This document shows, piece after piece, positions 13,501-25,600 of a stretch of 64,000 nt of DNA (within the stretch, counting starts at the first letter, position 1; each line of letters begins with the position of its first letter). The stretch covers positions 10,664,001-10,728,000 of the forward strand of contig CM034107.1 in NCBI GenBank assembly GCA_019914945.1, written 5' to 3'. Made by a program: the position numbers and the translations under genes. The notes beneath the pieces were generated by a model. The model saw only the letters and a program-made list of their open reading frames with translations. It did no database searches and had not been told where the DNA came from. The DNA is from Typha latifolia (Eukaryota > Streptophyta > Magnoliopsida > Poales > Typhaceae).

Positions 13501-13903
13501 AGTAAGGCAATATAAGTAGCACAATAGAGTCTAATATACACTTTCAATTAATTTAGGCAATTGAGAGTAGTACAAATTCATATTCTTCAGATAGATAAAT
13601 AGATAGATAGATTCCTATTTAGTTTACAGAAAACAATATAATCTCATACTAAAGATATAAATGAACCTCACCTTAACCAGAGTACAATCATCACAGGTAG
13701 TGTTATCTATACATACTCTGCAAGAAAAAGAAGAGTAGCAAGGAGTTTAATTAGGAAGTAAGAAACAAATTTAAAAACTATATTTCAGAAGAGATAGCAA
13801 AGTAATCGAAGCTATTTATCTTCTAAATGATAGTAAAAGTATACCTGGGGGGATTAATACGCAGGCTGTGGTTTTCGTACTCAGGATCAAAGTAGGGCCA
13901 CAT
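10545..13903 (-). CDS. ACT-domain repeat (ACR) protein with four ACT domains
   Basis: Seven coding exons, in transcript order: 13903-13845, 13717-13672, 13492-13378, 12719-12652, 12377-11775, 11110-11006, 10868-10545. They give 439 aa. Four ACT domains are recognisable: KVDSLNKVGILLEVVQVL (about 34-88), IAVELIGTDRPGLLSEIF (about 125-175), VVNVRCADRPKLLFDIV (about 255-310) and LELCGRDRVGLLSDVTRVL (about 334-385). The conserved N-terminal RINPPRVCIDN and the DVFHVTDQ and WTHNTKLACVVYV segments place it in the plant ACR family, close to ACR4/ACR5-type members. These are thought to sense amino acids or related ligands; no catalytic domain is present. Exon 5 is very GC-rich compared with its introns. 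The start is uncertain: the ATG follows directly on a CAG acceptor, and homologues carry a few residues before WPYFDPEYE, so the true start may lie in an upstream exon (see the leader at 16.7-17.0 kb). Confidence 0.92.
12875..13241. repeat. MITE-like element in ACR intron 3
   Basis: The left end TTAATTATGTTTAGACTC and the right end GGTCTAAATGTAATTACTCC pair as imperfect terminal inverted repeats. The same end sequence (AATAATT..ACTTAGAC type) bounds the element at 18.92-19.15 kb. No coding capacity. It lies between the ACR exons ending at 13378 and starting at 12719. Confidence 0.55.
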
Positions 13904-16744
13904 CTGCACCAAGTCCACAATTTCACCACTATGTCAGAATTGCTTTATGTTGTCTCTTTATATGTGTATATAGGAATGTAACTACACCATATCCAAAAAT
14001 ATGCCATTTAATTACCATGAATTATACCTAACATACCTTTGGTGGCATGGAGATTGGAGCATCATATCTTCGTTTACACCACCATACCTTACCTTATACT
14101 ATGATGGCAACTCTAGTCTTTGATATTAACATTTAACGCTACAAATTGCTCTCGCAAGATTCAAGAAAAGATTAAGTTACATTTATGCCCCTAAATTAGG
14201 TTTCAGTATCATACTATCATAATGTGTCCCCTGAAGAATAAAACTATACAATCTACCCCCTTGCCTAAATTTGGTCTGAGCATGATGGGATATATACACC
14301 AATGCATTAATTGCATATATCTAACAGCTCTGAGTACACCCAAAAAGATATATTGAGGGCCAAACAATTTAAGCAAACACAATTAGAGTTGTGGAATAAG
14401 TGCATCTTGATGTTTTAACGCACATCTAACATGCACTCAGACATGTTCATAATCCTACAAGTAGGCTAATCATAGAGCAACCCAGACGAGTAGAAAACTC
14501 TACCCTCTTGTCACTCACCAACTCGGACTTTAAACGTGCTCCGGCTAGTCATGCGGGAGGGCCATTCAGGCCGAAGATGGGCTATGGAAGAGTAGTAGTA
14601 GAGGAATGTTAACCGGCCAACTACTTTAAAAGTTTAAATTATTAAATATTTTATATTCTAATATTTTTCTCAACTTCTCTGCTCAAGATATTTTAATAGA
14701 CGTAAGTATTGACTTAAACAGATAGAGAAGTTTTTATATTTTAATAATATATGAATCGAACTCAGAAATTTCACTCTGGTATTATGTTACTTCATCTACT
14801 AATTTAAAGCTTAAGCTACTAGATACCAATAATCTTTACATTTTATATTCTAATAAGGAAGTGGAGAGGAAGAAAGAGAGAATAAAAAAAAAGTGCTAAG
14901 AAAGCCATGCGAAGAAGAGAGAGGGAAAGGAAAGAAGAAGGTAACAGAGAGAGGAAAGGGAGGGAGAAGAATAAGGAATGGGCTAAACATTGTGGATAGG
15001 GAGAGGGGAGAGGAGAGATGAGAGAAGGGAAGAATGAAAGAAAAGAAAAGAAAAAGTTTGGAGCTGGGTTCTGGGGTAGCTTGAGTCAAAGTGGGTTTTT
15101 GATCAGGTCTACCTACAGGAAGTTAAGTCATAACAACATATAATTTAGCCAAAATGAACAACATGCAGTTTATTAACAAGATTAAAGTATCTAATAATAA
15201 TACTTTAAATAAGAAACTATTTTGTAAGCACCCTGTTTGAAGTCTCTTTAGAGCCTAATTGGGCATTAGAGGCAGGTTAATTAGAATAATACCACCTGTA
15301 GTTAATTATGCTCTACGGAATCAAGATCCACGTCAGATGTGACTGTGTCTTGATTAAGAAATGCTGAGGAGTTATGACACGCACCAATTAAAATTATACG
15401 AAAACACATCAACCATCTAAATTCTAAATAAAAATTTGAGAAAGTGGGGGGAAGAAATCAAAAGGGGTGGAATCGAGAATTTGAGATTGACATCAGAGAT
15501 TCCATGCGGCACGTTAGCATCCCCCAAGAACAAAAAGGAAATTATATTATTCTTGTGAGATTAAGTTAATCCAAGATACTAATTAACGTGTCGCCGCACA
15601 TCTATTGGTCGTTTGGTCTTCCAGGCGGTCTATAGCTCCGCAGGATCAGATTGACATAACCTGCACCTGGAGCCAACCGCCCGCATAAAATCGCGGGTTT
15701 TGTGTTTTGCAAATCACCGCCTGTGTTTTAGACTTATTGTACAAAACTACTCCTTTTATTACCTTTCCTTTATATACAGAAATATTTTTCTAGATTTTCT
15801 AAACTAAAATGCATTGATTTCTCACCCTTTTTTTCTTTCTATATTTTGAATAAGAATTACAGTTTAACCCGTGAACCAAATTGTAATAGTTAAAATTTGA
15901 GAGATTCTTCCCATACCTAAGAGTACTTGTATATTTAGGATATTGATGTTTTTGTTTTTATAATTAACTTGATAAAAGTTTAATTAAATTTTATCTTTTT
16001 TTATTATATTTTAATTATTTACATATATGGCTTATTAGTTTATAATTGATTTAAACTAAAATTTAATAATAGATAGTTTCGAATATAAAAACTAGCTATT
16101 ATTAAGATTATAAAATTTAAAAAATTATTAAGATTTTCATAGGGGAGATATTTATAGAGACTATATTTCTATATTTCCAAGAGGAGTTGTAACTTACCCT
16201 TGATTTTTTGTTATGAATAAATGACAAAATAACCAAACCATTCTGATTATATTTTTATAGGAGTAATTAATTCTTTTTATATCTCAGTTAGTAGTTACTA
16301 ATGATTCTAACTTGGATGGGACCGCAATGAGTTATGTTTCAAGTTCAAAGTATAACGGGATAAATTATAAATAGGACCAAACGACAGGGGTAAGTTGTAA
16401 TTTTCATCTGAAACAAAACCATTTAAAGGGTCTCTTAGTTTTATACCTCTCCAATGAACTGAAGGTGATGTTTTACAAATAAGATTAATAGAAGCAGTTT
16501 TCTCATATATTGACCCACTACATCCGTCCGATGGTGATCGAACGGCTGAGATCCGCCGCAGGGTGTAAATCTCAAACCCCACGAAATCAACAACCTTTTA
16601 GAAAACGAAAACGAAATCTATGAATTCGAACACCAAGATGAGAAAATTACTTCCAAGAAAACGAAATTAAACGGAGGAGTCATTGAAACACGAGACTACG
16701 ATTCAAGCAGCAAACACAGAGAGAGTAGAGATTGCGATGCGTAC
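13904..16744 (-). other. Probable leader intron of the ACR gene
   Basis: Between the CAG before the ACR ATG (13904-13906) and a GTACGC donor (minus strand, 16744-16739) lie 2.8 kb without a gene. The region holds a 14861-15060 purine-rich tract (polypyrimidine on the ACR strand) and, at about 14600-14840, a dispersed repeat also seen near 29.8 kb. The splice assignment is inferred from consensus sites and the promoter-like features just upstream; no transcript was seen. Confidence 0.45.
14600..14840. repeat. Dispersed repeat (copy near 29.8-30.0 kb)
   Basis: GGCCAACTACTTTAAAAGTT, then TAAATTATTAAATATTTTAT and ATTCTAAT, is matched at 29915-29990 (GCCAACTACTCTAAAAACTT, then AAATTATTAGATAATA). 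A second phrase about an element-like TCGAACTCAGAAATTTC..CTGGTATTATGTTAC, typical of a widespread plant repeat, follows. No ends or target duplications could be defined. Confidence 0.4.
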
Positions 16745-16937
16745 CTCTTCTTATCTTTCTTCGATCTTCTTCTTCCTTGCGGTTTCGAACTCAAATTGGA
16801 GGCCGGGAGAGAAGAGAGGAATAAGATTAGGAAAGCATAAGGAAAGAGGAGAAGAAGAAGAAGAAGAAGGAGAATAAGGAAGAGGGAGACATGAGCGGAT
16901 AGGAAGATGAAGAGAATCTTTAGACGTCGGAAGAGCA

Positions 16938-16993
<56 letters not shown>

Positions 16994-17010
16994 TACCTCA
17001 AACCCTTCGC
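16745..17010 (-). other. Putative 5' leader exon of the ACR gene
   Basis: On the minus strand, a TATATAAT box at 17041-17034 is followed about 25-30 bases later by CT/GA-rich sequence, a 48-bp GA repeat, then purine-rich DNA ending in GAAGAG before GTACGC, a plausible donor. This is the only promoter-like arrangement upstream of the ACR coding exons on that strand. It contains short upstream ATGs. The long ORFs across it are low-complexity Arg/Glu or Leu/Ser runs and are not proteins. Start and end are approximate. Confidence 0.4.
16944..16991. repeat. (CT)n/(GA)n microsatellite, about 24 units
   Basis: Uninterrupted CT dinucleotides. They lie inside the inferred ACR 5' leader, where they would read as (GA)n in the transcript. 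Confidence 0.95.
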
Positions 17011-17033
17011 AAATCGCAACCCATTTGGAGTTT

Positions 17034-17041
17034 ATTATATA
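17034..17041 (-). promoter_or_regulatory. TATA-box-like element for the ACR leader
   Basis: Minus strand TATATAAT, about 45 bases before the GA repeat and in the right order relative to the putative leader exon. Supported by position only. Confidence 0.35.
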
Positions 17042-18922
17042 GCTCCCAAATAAGTAAAAAATAAGAGGCTTTTCTCGTTTCACACCCTGCATTTTGTGTT
17101 TATTGTTTGTTTCCAATTTAAATAATAGAAAACATCATATTCAGGACTATTAAAATAAACACAAAGCAAGGAGCTAAATTGAAGAATCTCTGAAAATAGT
17201 CATATAATAATTAGTTGTTTATATCAATGAATATTTTATAGAGAAAGGAGAGATATGTGAGACTTGAAATTAAAGGAGTTTTTAGAGCAAATGTGAGACT
17301 TTCCTAATGTTTGAAGGAATTTTTATTTCTATTTTTTTTTTCTGTTTCTCGTTAGATTGTTGTTAGTAGTGTTTTGATGTCGGGATCGGACCCTCCTTTC
17401 GAATTCCTTAGGTTCGAGTAAGGTTATAGTATTGACAGAGATGCTAGACTTTAGATCATTTGCGTCTACTCTTTCGCTTAGACTGTGTCTTAGTTAATTT
17501 TTTATTTACCCCTGAGATTTCATACTTATTTTCCATCGTTGGATGACTTGTGTAGCCAAATATGGAGCTTGTACAAGGGTTTTTTTTTTATCGCTAACCT
17601 AACCTGTTACTAATATGCTAATAAAAAATTACATGACAAAAGGTTTATGAGTTTTTACAAATTAAATTGGAACCTAGGTCAACAAATAGTTTAGAAACTC
17701 TCCTATTTAGTCTTCATAATGTTCTATATATATATATGTATGTATATATATTGCATGTGTGTCACATTAAAATAGGAGGGCACTAATGAGCCTCTGATAA
17801 TGACCCTAATAAATAGTTTCACCAATGGGGCATTGACTCTTCAATTATAGAATGAAAAAGTTAGAAAACAAATGTGTTGTCACTTTCTTTGATTTGCTAC
17901 TCCATGATGAATATGTCTGTGGTTATTATAATTAGATTATTAGTTAGTTTTTCATTCATTGAATCATGTATTTGTAATGTGGTGGTCATCATTGGTAATA
18001 AATTATAAAGTAAAGTGAGTTTAATAATTAAGACTGTTTAGAAATGTTCATATATATAACCAAGTTTTATTAGATTTTGTGAAATATTGAATCAAGATAA
18101 TCTCCAACACTAATCATAATAACTAATGTGTTGCCACTGTTTTTATATAGGGGCACTCTTGGTATTTTGAAAATTTAAGGGTATTTTGGTAAATGGTCTA
18201 AGTAGTCTAGATTGTAAAAAATAGATCATAAAGGTGATGCAAAATTGGATTGTTACTTAATTCTTGTATTTGAGATTGTATATTTCTTTAATATATGCTA
18301 AATAAATCTTTTATCAAAAGCTTCATATTTTTTTTTTATTATCGTTCATAATCTGTCTCCGTCTCGGAGAATTGTATTATTCGATTCCCTGTATTATACT
18401 TTTAATGTCTTAAAAAATATCGGAGATAATTTTGGAATAAAAAATATTATTGTGTTACTTTTAAAATTTAAAAAATAAAATCTAACATCTAAACACTCAT
18501 AATTTGACTTTAAAAATAGTATTTGACACTGATTAGTGGTTGTCATAATTATACTCGATGTGATATAAAAAGAGGAGAGAGAGAGGGGAGGGTGAGTAAA
18601 ATGATAATTAGAGTTTCTTAGTAAAAATAAAATAATTGGATGGAAGATGATAAAAGAGAAAAAAAAATAGATTAACACATTTTACCTTAAGGGAATTGAT
18701 ATTTAGAAATAATTTTTTAATATTTACAAAGTCTACATGTTGACTCTTTTGCCCTCGAGCTATATAATTATTCTTTAATTTTATGCTAAAATATGTCCCC
18801 CTTATTTTCTAATTATTAGGGTAACATTGTCATTAGAATTTTTTTTAATTGCTCATAAATAATAAAATGTGTTATATAAATATCAATTCTCTTGTCTAAA
18901 ATCTGATATTGAGATAAGAAAA

Positions 18923-19147
18923 AAGAATAATTCTACTTAGACTGTTTGAACTATCACTGTTTTTCACGTACACTTTCTAAACATTTTTATTACTCACGTA
19001 TATATTTTAAACTAAGAAAAATATTCATATATACCTCTTTGAACTAAGAAAAAAAAATCTATACAAGTGGTGTATACAGTAAATAAAAGTTTACAAAATG
19101 TACTTAGAAAGAATGCAATAGTCACATAGTCTAAGTAAAATTATTCC
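18923..19147. repeat. MITE-like element, about 225 bp
   Basis: The left end AGAATAATTCTACTTAGACT and the right end AGTCTAAGTAAAATTATTCC are near-perfect inverted repeats, and internal words (TTTGAACTAT, GTACACTTTCTAAAC against GTTTACAAAATGTACTTAG) continue the pairing. The end sequence is shared with the element in ACR intron 3. No coding capacity. Confidence 0.7.
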
Positions 19148-19653
19148 TAAAAAAAAATTAATTTACTAAAATTCTTCTGAGCTGCCTGGAAACTGGGAGA
19201 CTATGTAGTTGTGGGGTTCTTCATTCTCGGCATTACATCCACTTAGTTAATGATGGCATGACAGCATATGACAAAATATCATGAACCCACACAATATAGT
19301 GGTGGATTACTTTGCAGTAGTCTTTAGAAAGCTGGTGGAATCTCCTCCTCTTCTATCAAAAAAGGTTTCCACCACCCCCCCATGATAGATTAAAAGGCTA
19401 ACAGTGTCACCTCTGACTCAATACTTCTTGGTCTCTGTACTTCCTCTTGGGATCATTGGATTTGTGCCAATGGTGGTGCTGTGCACTGTTGTTCCTTTTG
19501 TTTGATTTTCAGTTGCCAATTCAACTCCAATTCTATCCATTCTAATGAATTTTAGGGTTGATAGACCCTTCGCTCCCTCAACTATCTAATATCTTCTGCT
19601 CTCTCGGTGTTGATATAAACGAAGAACAGTCTTCGGAACATCTAATTGATCAC

Positions 19654-19680
<27 letters not shown>
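19654..19680. repeat. A homopolymer, 27 bases
   Basis: Uninterrupted A run following CAC. It could be the tail of an old retroposed sequence, but no retroposon body is recognisable upstream. Confidence 0.9.
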
Positions 19681-19686
<6 letters not shown>

Positions 19687-19887
19687 AGACAACTAAGGTG
19701 TAATTATCCTAAAAATAATCCTTCACAAATTTTGGTTTTTGAGTGACTATAATGATGTATATATCAACAGCAGTCAGAACTGAACATTAGGGTGTGACAA
19801 ATAGATAGATTAATCATTTATTTCACTCAGGGGACTAATAGTTCTGAGAGAATTATTTTTTTCTGGAAGAATCTTGGCAGTAATTGG

Positions 19888-22648
19888 CTAAATAGGTACA
19901 TCAGAGGGATAGTCACCAGGATGTTTCTTAATTGTATCCCTTAGTGACTTCTCTTGCTCACATAGGTTGGCAGGTATTTGATCATAAACATCTGTGAATA
20001 GCTCTGAAAGCGGCGGTTTCTCCACTCTTTCGGCGATCTGAATAGCTTGCAGTATCTGAAACATTGACAAAGATATGAATCAGATAGAGATTCAAAGACT
20101 TGATTACAAACAATCATAGATATGTCTTACCTCCTTCCTGACTTTGTTTCTAAGTTCTGATTCAGCTGCATCACTCCACCAGCCATTCCTTTCAATCCAT
20201 TTTCTGTATCTGGAAATTGGATCGCGCGCTGTTCTCCAATGCTCGATCTCATCAATTGGCCGGTATTTAGTTGAGTCATCTGATGTCGAGTGATGACCAA
20301 CTCTGTAAGTGAGAGCCTATGCATTTCCAAATAAACATAATGGATCAGATGATAATAGTTCAACTTGTATCAGTTCATACACTACAGCTTCAGTTAGAAC
20401 AAGAAGAACCTCCACTAGAATAGGTCTGGATTCACTTGTAGCCATTTCACGGGCGGCATGGACTGCGCTATAGACTGCCAAAGCATCATTTCCATCTATA
20501 CGGATACTCCGAATTCCATAAGCCTGACCGCGAATCACAGCACCGTCACCTATCAGTCCAATATCATCAAAAGAAACCACAATTACTCTATATGAAGTAA
20601 TAGAGATGTGAGGTTAAATCAAGGTGGATATTTAGTACTTCGAAATTGTTCGTTTGTTGGAGTACTGATTGCCCAACCATTGTTACGACAAAAGAATATT
20701 ACAGGGACCTCCATCACAGCAGCAAAGTTTAGTGCAGCATGGAAATCTCCCTACCACATTGTGAGCTTTCAGAAAAGGGGGCAGGCATACTAAAACTGAT
20801 AGAATTCTATAGGCTAGATTTTCTAGTATCTTATTATACCTCACTAGTGCCACCGTCGCCAAAATATGTGACGGCGCATGCATTTTTCTTCTCCATCTTG
20901 AGGGAGTAAGCTGCTCCAACAGCATGAGGGATCTGTGTACTGACAACCATCAAATGTAAGTGAAAAAAGAGTTTTAGAATCATATACATTTCTTTTCTTT
21001 GCTTTCTCTGTAAACAAAGAAAGAGGATGTTACTCCTTACGCTATGGGTGATGATACGGTGAAGTAGTTCAATCGGTTCGATCCATAATGAATTGGCATT
21101 TGACGCCCTTTACCATAATCCAACTTGTTGCCAAAGCACTGGTTTGCGATTTCTTGGAGGGTGAAGCCACGCCATAATAGGACACCAGGCTCCCTGTACT
21201 ATATTAGTTGCCAAAAAAATTTCAGAACTATCAAACCATAGAATCTAGTATCGAAACAACATTAGATGATCCTAATCTTTGCTGTATAGTTTTTGTACCT
21301 GTGGAAAGACTACATCGTCTAGGCTGAGTGCCGCGGCTGATGCAATGTTGATTGCCTCTTCCCCGTTGGAGGTAAGATAAAACGAGATTCTTCCTTGCCT
21401 CTGAGCTTCATAGAAAATAGTATCCATAACTTGGAGAGTAACCATCTCACTGTACATTTTCATAGCAAATTCCTTGCTCACCTGATGATCAAGACAGGAA
21501 TTCATTCAAACAGATGCATTATTCAACAACAAAGCACAAGGGGTTGTCATTCTGGCCGAAGACTTTTCCCTGAAGGAAGAATATCGAACGGTCTCAGTTC
21601 AGCTTTGTGGATAAATCACCTTGATTTCATAAAAAGTACCTCTTGAAACCTGCTTCCAGATATAGTTTGTCCATAGTCATCAAGAACACGGTAGCAGTTG
21701 ATTCGCTCCACTGAAGACTCAGCAAGAAATCTCATTTCAGCATCAAATGTAACCTTTCCACCAGGAAAATCCAATACCTGCTGTAATAATAAGCGATAGT
21801 ATTAACTTTGGGCCCTCTTATATCATATTCCAACAATCCTCGTCAGCGAATTAGAACATCAAATTGAGACAAGTGAACTAGATTCTGAAGATTAATATTT
21901 AGATTTCAGACATCAAATTGAGATCCTGTTTGTCTCAAAGATCCACCCCTCTACACTCTTAACGATTTCGTCGCCTCAATGCATACATGAGTAAAATGAT
22001 CTTGTTCCTGTTTCGCAAGACATATTTGTCCACTAATCACTTATCAGATAGATCAAATGAAACTTCCAAGTTATGCTTTCTTGTTCTTTTCTTGTCAATC
22101 CAAATACTTAAAAAATATATATATATATATATATATAAAAACTTGTAGAACTCTCCGATTGTAATCTCGCCGTCAAACATAGGAATGAATCTATTCTTCT
22201 TCACGCCCATAAAGAGATTAAACAAATATGCTTTGATTCCATATTCCAGGGATCAAATGATTGCCTGATTCTTTTAATTTGGCCCTCATATATGTCAACG
22301 ACTTCGCACTAAAATAAGAACTTCTGCGCCGATTATTTGCGTATAACCTATTCTATTTATCGCAATCACTTATTTGTATATTAGGAAAAGAGGCAACTTT
22401 TTATTTTGTCTACAAAAACAGAGGAGATGAAATGTCCAAACCTGGCTATCACAAGCATCGTCGTTCCGAGCTCCGGCACTTTGGATCGAGCAAAAGCTCC
22501 TCAGATTGCGCAAAATCCCATCTGGGCAATCCAATGCTCGAGGGGTTGCGATTGGATCGAGAAAAGGAGTCCTTCTTAGAGCATCGAAAGATGCAATCTT
22601 TCTCCCAAGGTGGTGAGCCAGCTTTGATCTGGTGACCCAGATAGCCAT
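19888..22648 (-). CDS. Branched-chain 2-oxoacid dehydrogenase E1 subunit alpha, mitochondrial
   Basis: Nine exons: 22648-22442, 21777-21640, 21481-21299, 21198-21041, 20939-20840, 20750-20639, 20549-20410, 20316-20131, 20055-19888. They encode 463 aa. E1 alpha pairs with E1 beta to decarboxylate 2-oxo acids derived from Val, Leu and Ile and passes the acyl group to E2, using thiamine diphosphate. Seen: an Arg/Ser-rich N-terminus fitting a mitochondrial presequence; [37 protein letters not shown]; the ThDP motif from GDGGTSEGDFH (about 256-266) to CRNN (283-286); and the loop [13 protein letters not shown] (about 350-362), which carries the regulatory serine in the animal enzyme. The protein ends DYPSDVPI like plant homologues. 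Length is normal. Exon 2 has a CAGCAG tandem acceptor that could add one Gln. Several donors are weak (GTTTGG, GTTCTT). Confidence 0.95.
22110..22138. repeat. (TA)n microsatellite in E1 alpha intron 1
   Basis: Run of AT/TA dinucleotides of about 22 bases within the 664-bp first intron. Confidence 0.85.
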
Positions 22649-25600
22649 TGTGAAGGGAACAGAGAGAGGAGGAGGAGGAGTTTCTTCTTCTTGGCATTAA
22701 TTGGTATCTCGTGGTAATCTCAAGGTTGGCTTCTTACCGTTGGTTTGGGTGAGATGGATGGATAGAGACACGGGTGTCAGCTTTGACGTGGCAGTCCTCG
22801 TCTGTGAATTTCGTACGTGGAGAAACATACAATCAAATATTTAAAAGATATTTAATAGGATACGGCTTTTAGTTTTAGAAGGACCATGAGTGTGCGTGTC
22901 TGACTATTGATTGAATGAGACATTTACAGGTAAAAACAGAGTATTTGGCATAAAATAAAAATAATTTAATATTTCATAAACTTAAGCACGTTTTAAAAGA
23001 TATTATTATTATTAAATATTATTTTCATTCTTAATATTATAGTACTTAATTGATATAATAATGTATTTATAAATTATCTTATTATTAAAATAAATTTTCT
23101 ATGTACTAATAACATCAAAAAATATAATATTAATTAAACTAATATATTATCGAATTAAATATGAAATCATAGATAAATAATGTTAAACTATGTAGGATTA
23201 AATATAAAAAATATCAATATCAATAAACTAATATTTTATAAAATTAAAATATATTTAAATTGCATTACGTTGCATATTTATCTCCCTATCAATGTATTCA
23301 ATCATTACATATCTATCTCTCTAAAATTGTATTTCGTTGCATTGTATTGTATTGCATATTTATATCTCTAGATTGCATATATAATAACTTAGCCTAGCAT
23401 TACATATGTAACGCATTACTCTAGCATTGCATACATAACTCCAAGCATTACATAGGTAATTTCAAGCATTACATACATAAAATATATTATTTATTTACCA
23501 TCTATTCTATCAATCTACTTAAATCAAGTCGTAGGGAGGGATAAATTTGATCAAATATTTGATTAAATATACTTTAAATCAAGCATTACATACATTTGAT
23601 CAAATATGAAAAAAAAATAGCACTTGTATTTTAGTCAAAAACACATAGGGAGGGATAAATTGTAATTAACTTTTTTTATCGCATATCTAATTCACCTCAA
23701 AATTTAAATATGAAACTAGTTGAGTTGCAAAACCGCTAATTACTGAGACGTTGACTTCCAAAGTTCAACTAGAAAATAACTTATATAAAAATTTCTCGCA
23801 GTTTAATAATTTTTTATTAGTTTTTAAAAATTTTATATAGGTCGCAGACACATATATTTGGAAGTCTATAGGTGAAATTATATATTTAAAATAATTTTTT
23901 ATCACATATATTATTTATGAGTTATTCAAAAGAGATTATCCTCCCTCGTATATAATAAAACTTTGATTAATAACATCTCACATATAACACTGGAGAAACG
24001 GACTAATTCTCTTTTAATCACTATGTCAAATTAAACTAAGCATCCAAATGCCCAATTTTAATAGTTAACATTATTAATTAGTTCCATGTCACCAATGTTT
24101 AATTCCACTATCTAGGTTGTATAATTAAAATTAGATACTTATTCAAAGTGGCAGACATACCCAATTAAGCCAAAGCCTAGAAAGATCAAAATTAGTGGCA
24201 GATTGGGCCTCTAATTTTATTGGTTTATTGGATCAATTTTCTGTAAATTAGGTGAATTAAGTCAAATTATTTTTTGGTCAGAAATTCTAAAAATAATCAT
24301 CATATGATAATATAATAGTTACAAAATAATATTTATATTTATATTAATTTAAAACTTATTCTCAATAAATAAAAAAATATCTTTTTAACCGGCCGGCTCG
24401 CTTAGGGTCGGCTGGTTTATACGCCTAATTAACATAATGAGTTTGGCACAAAAGGGACAGATTTGGACCACTAATTAATATTAATCAATCTTAATTAGCT
24501 CTAACATAATTAACCTTTACCATGAATCATAATCATGATTGGATTCAAACCCTAAAAGCAATTGCACTTAGGTACAAGGCCATGAACTTTGTGTCATTTT
24601 CAAGGCAATACAACTCTTGAAGTCAGCCTAAGTACTTATCCAATCCAACTTGCAAAAAAGAAAAAGAAAAGAAAAGAAAGGAATCATAAGAAAATGGCAT
24701 TCCAAACTCATGCAAATTGTGAAATGGTCTAAAGAAACAGAGATCTAATGCATGAGAAAATCTTTCACTCATTACTTTATTAAGATAGGATGTGGACATG
24801 ATGAGAAGAGTGATCAATTGGAGTTATAAATATGCTAAGCTAAGATAATTATGACATTTTGTTACTTGTGCAAGGAGTTCATGACAATGACTCTTGAGCT
24901 TTTGGAGAAGGCAAAAGGGACCCAATAAAGGAGATTGGCAAACTACATCCTTATCCACCCCTCTTATCTTCTTTTAAGAGAAAAAAAAGGCACAAAGATT
25001 CATCAATAGATCTGGTATACTAATTGAGAGGGAATACATTACAATGCTTTGATATAAGTCTCACACTAAGCTCTCATAATTGACAACACACAACAAGGAA
25101 AATAAGATATCAAGTCCGAAGACGGACAATAAAGTACAACAAGAGAGCATGACCTTGATAGATTCACATGGACAAAGGATTACCTTGCGAGCACTACTGT
25201 GATTTCGACAATCGAAAACACATAATCTTATAAATTGTTGAAAAGCTAAGGAAGTGAGAATCCTAACCTATAGTAGAAAAAAAAGGCCTCTCATCGAAAT
25301 ACCAAAAAAGAGAGAGGGATAAACACAATACATCAACCCAAGCTAGAGATTTAGTGGCGCACCAACTTAAGTTACCATTAGCAGCACACAAAAAATCAAC
25401 CTCTCCATAGCTAGACCCAAATAGTCTTAGTGCCTATCACATATGCTGGCTGCCTTAATAAGACTTGCGAGCAAAAGGTGAGAGACCCTTCCTAACTTGT
25501 ACCCACATGCTAAATTACTTTAACGAAGATGCATATCAAGTAAGACAAGTTATCTTCTTTTAATAAGAGAAAAAAAGAAAGTTTCTTTTGTCTCACAATA

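Larger units (their letters stand above)
17042..19887. other. Intergenic, AT-rich
   Basis: No gene recognised. Contains a MITE-like element (about 18923-19147), TA-rich tracts near 17730-17750 and a 27-base A run. Sequence at 19800-19887 is probably the 3' UTR of the E1 alpha gene. Confidence 0.55.

Noticed and set aside
14850..15089. 79-codon Ser/Phe/Leu-rich minus-strand ORF
   Set aside because: It is the translation of a purine-rich tract (polypyrimidine on that strand) with no domain; probably within the ACR leader intron.
16751..17116. 121-codon minus-strand ORF with a long Arg/Glu run
   Set aside because: The run is just the GA microsatellite translated, and the frame continues over the putative splice donor; it is leader sequence.
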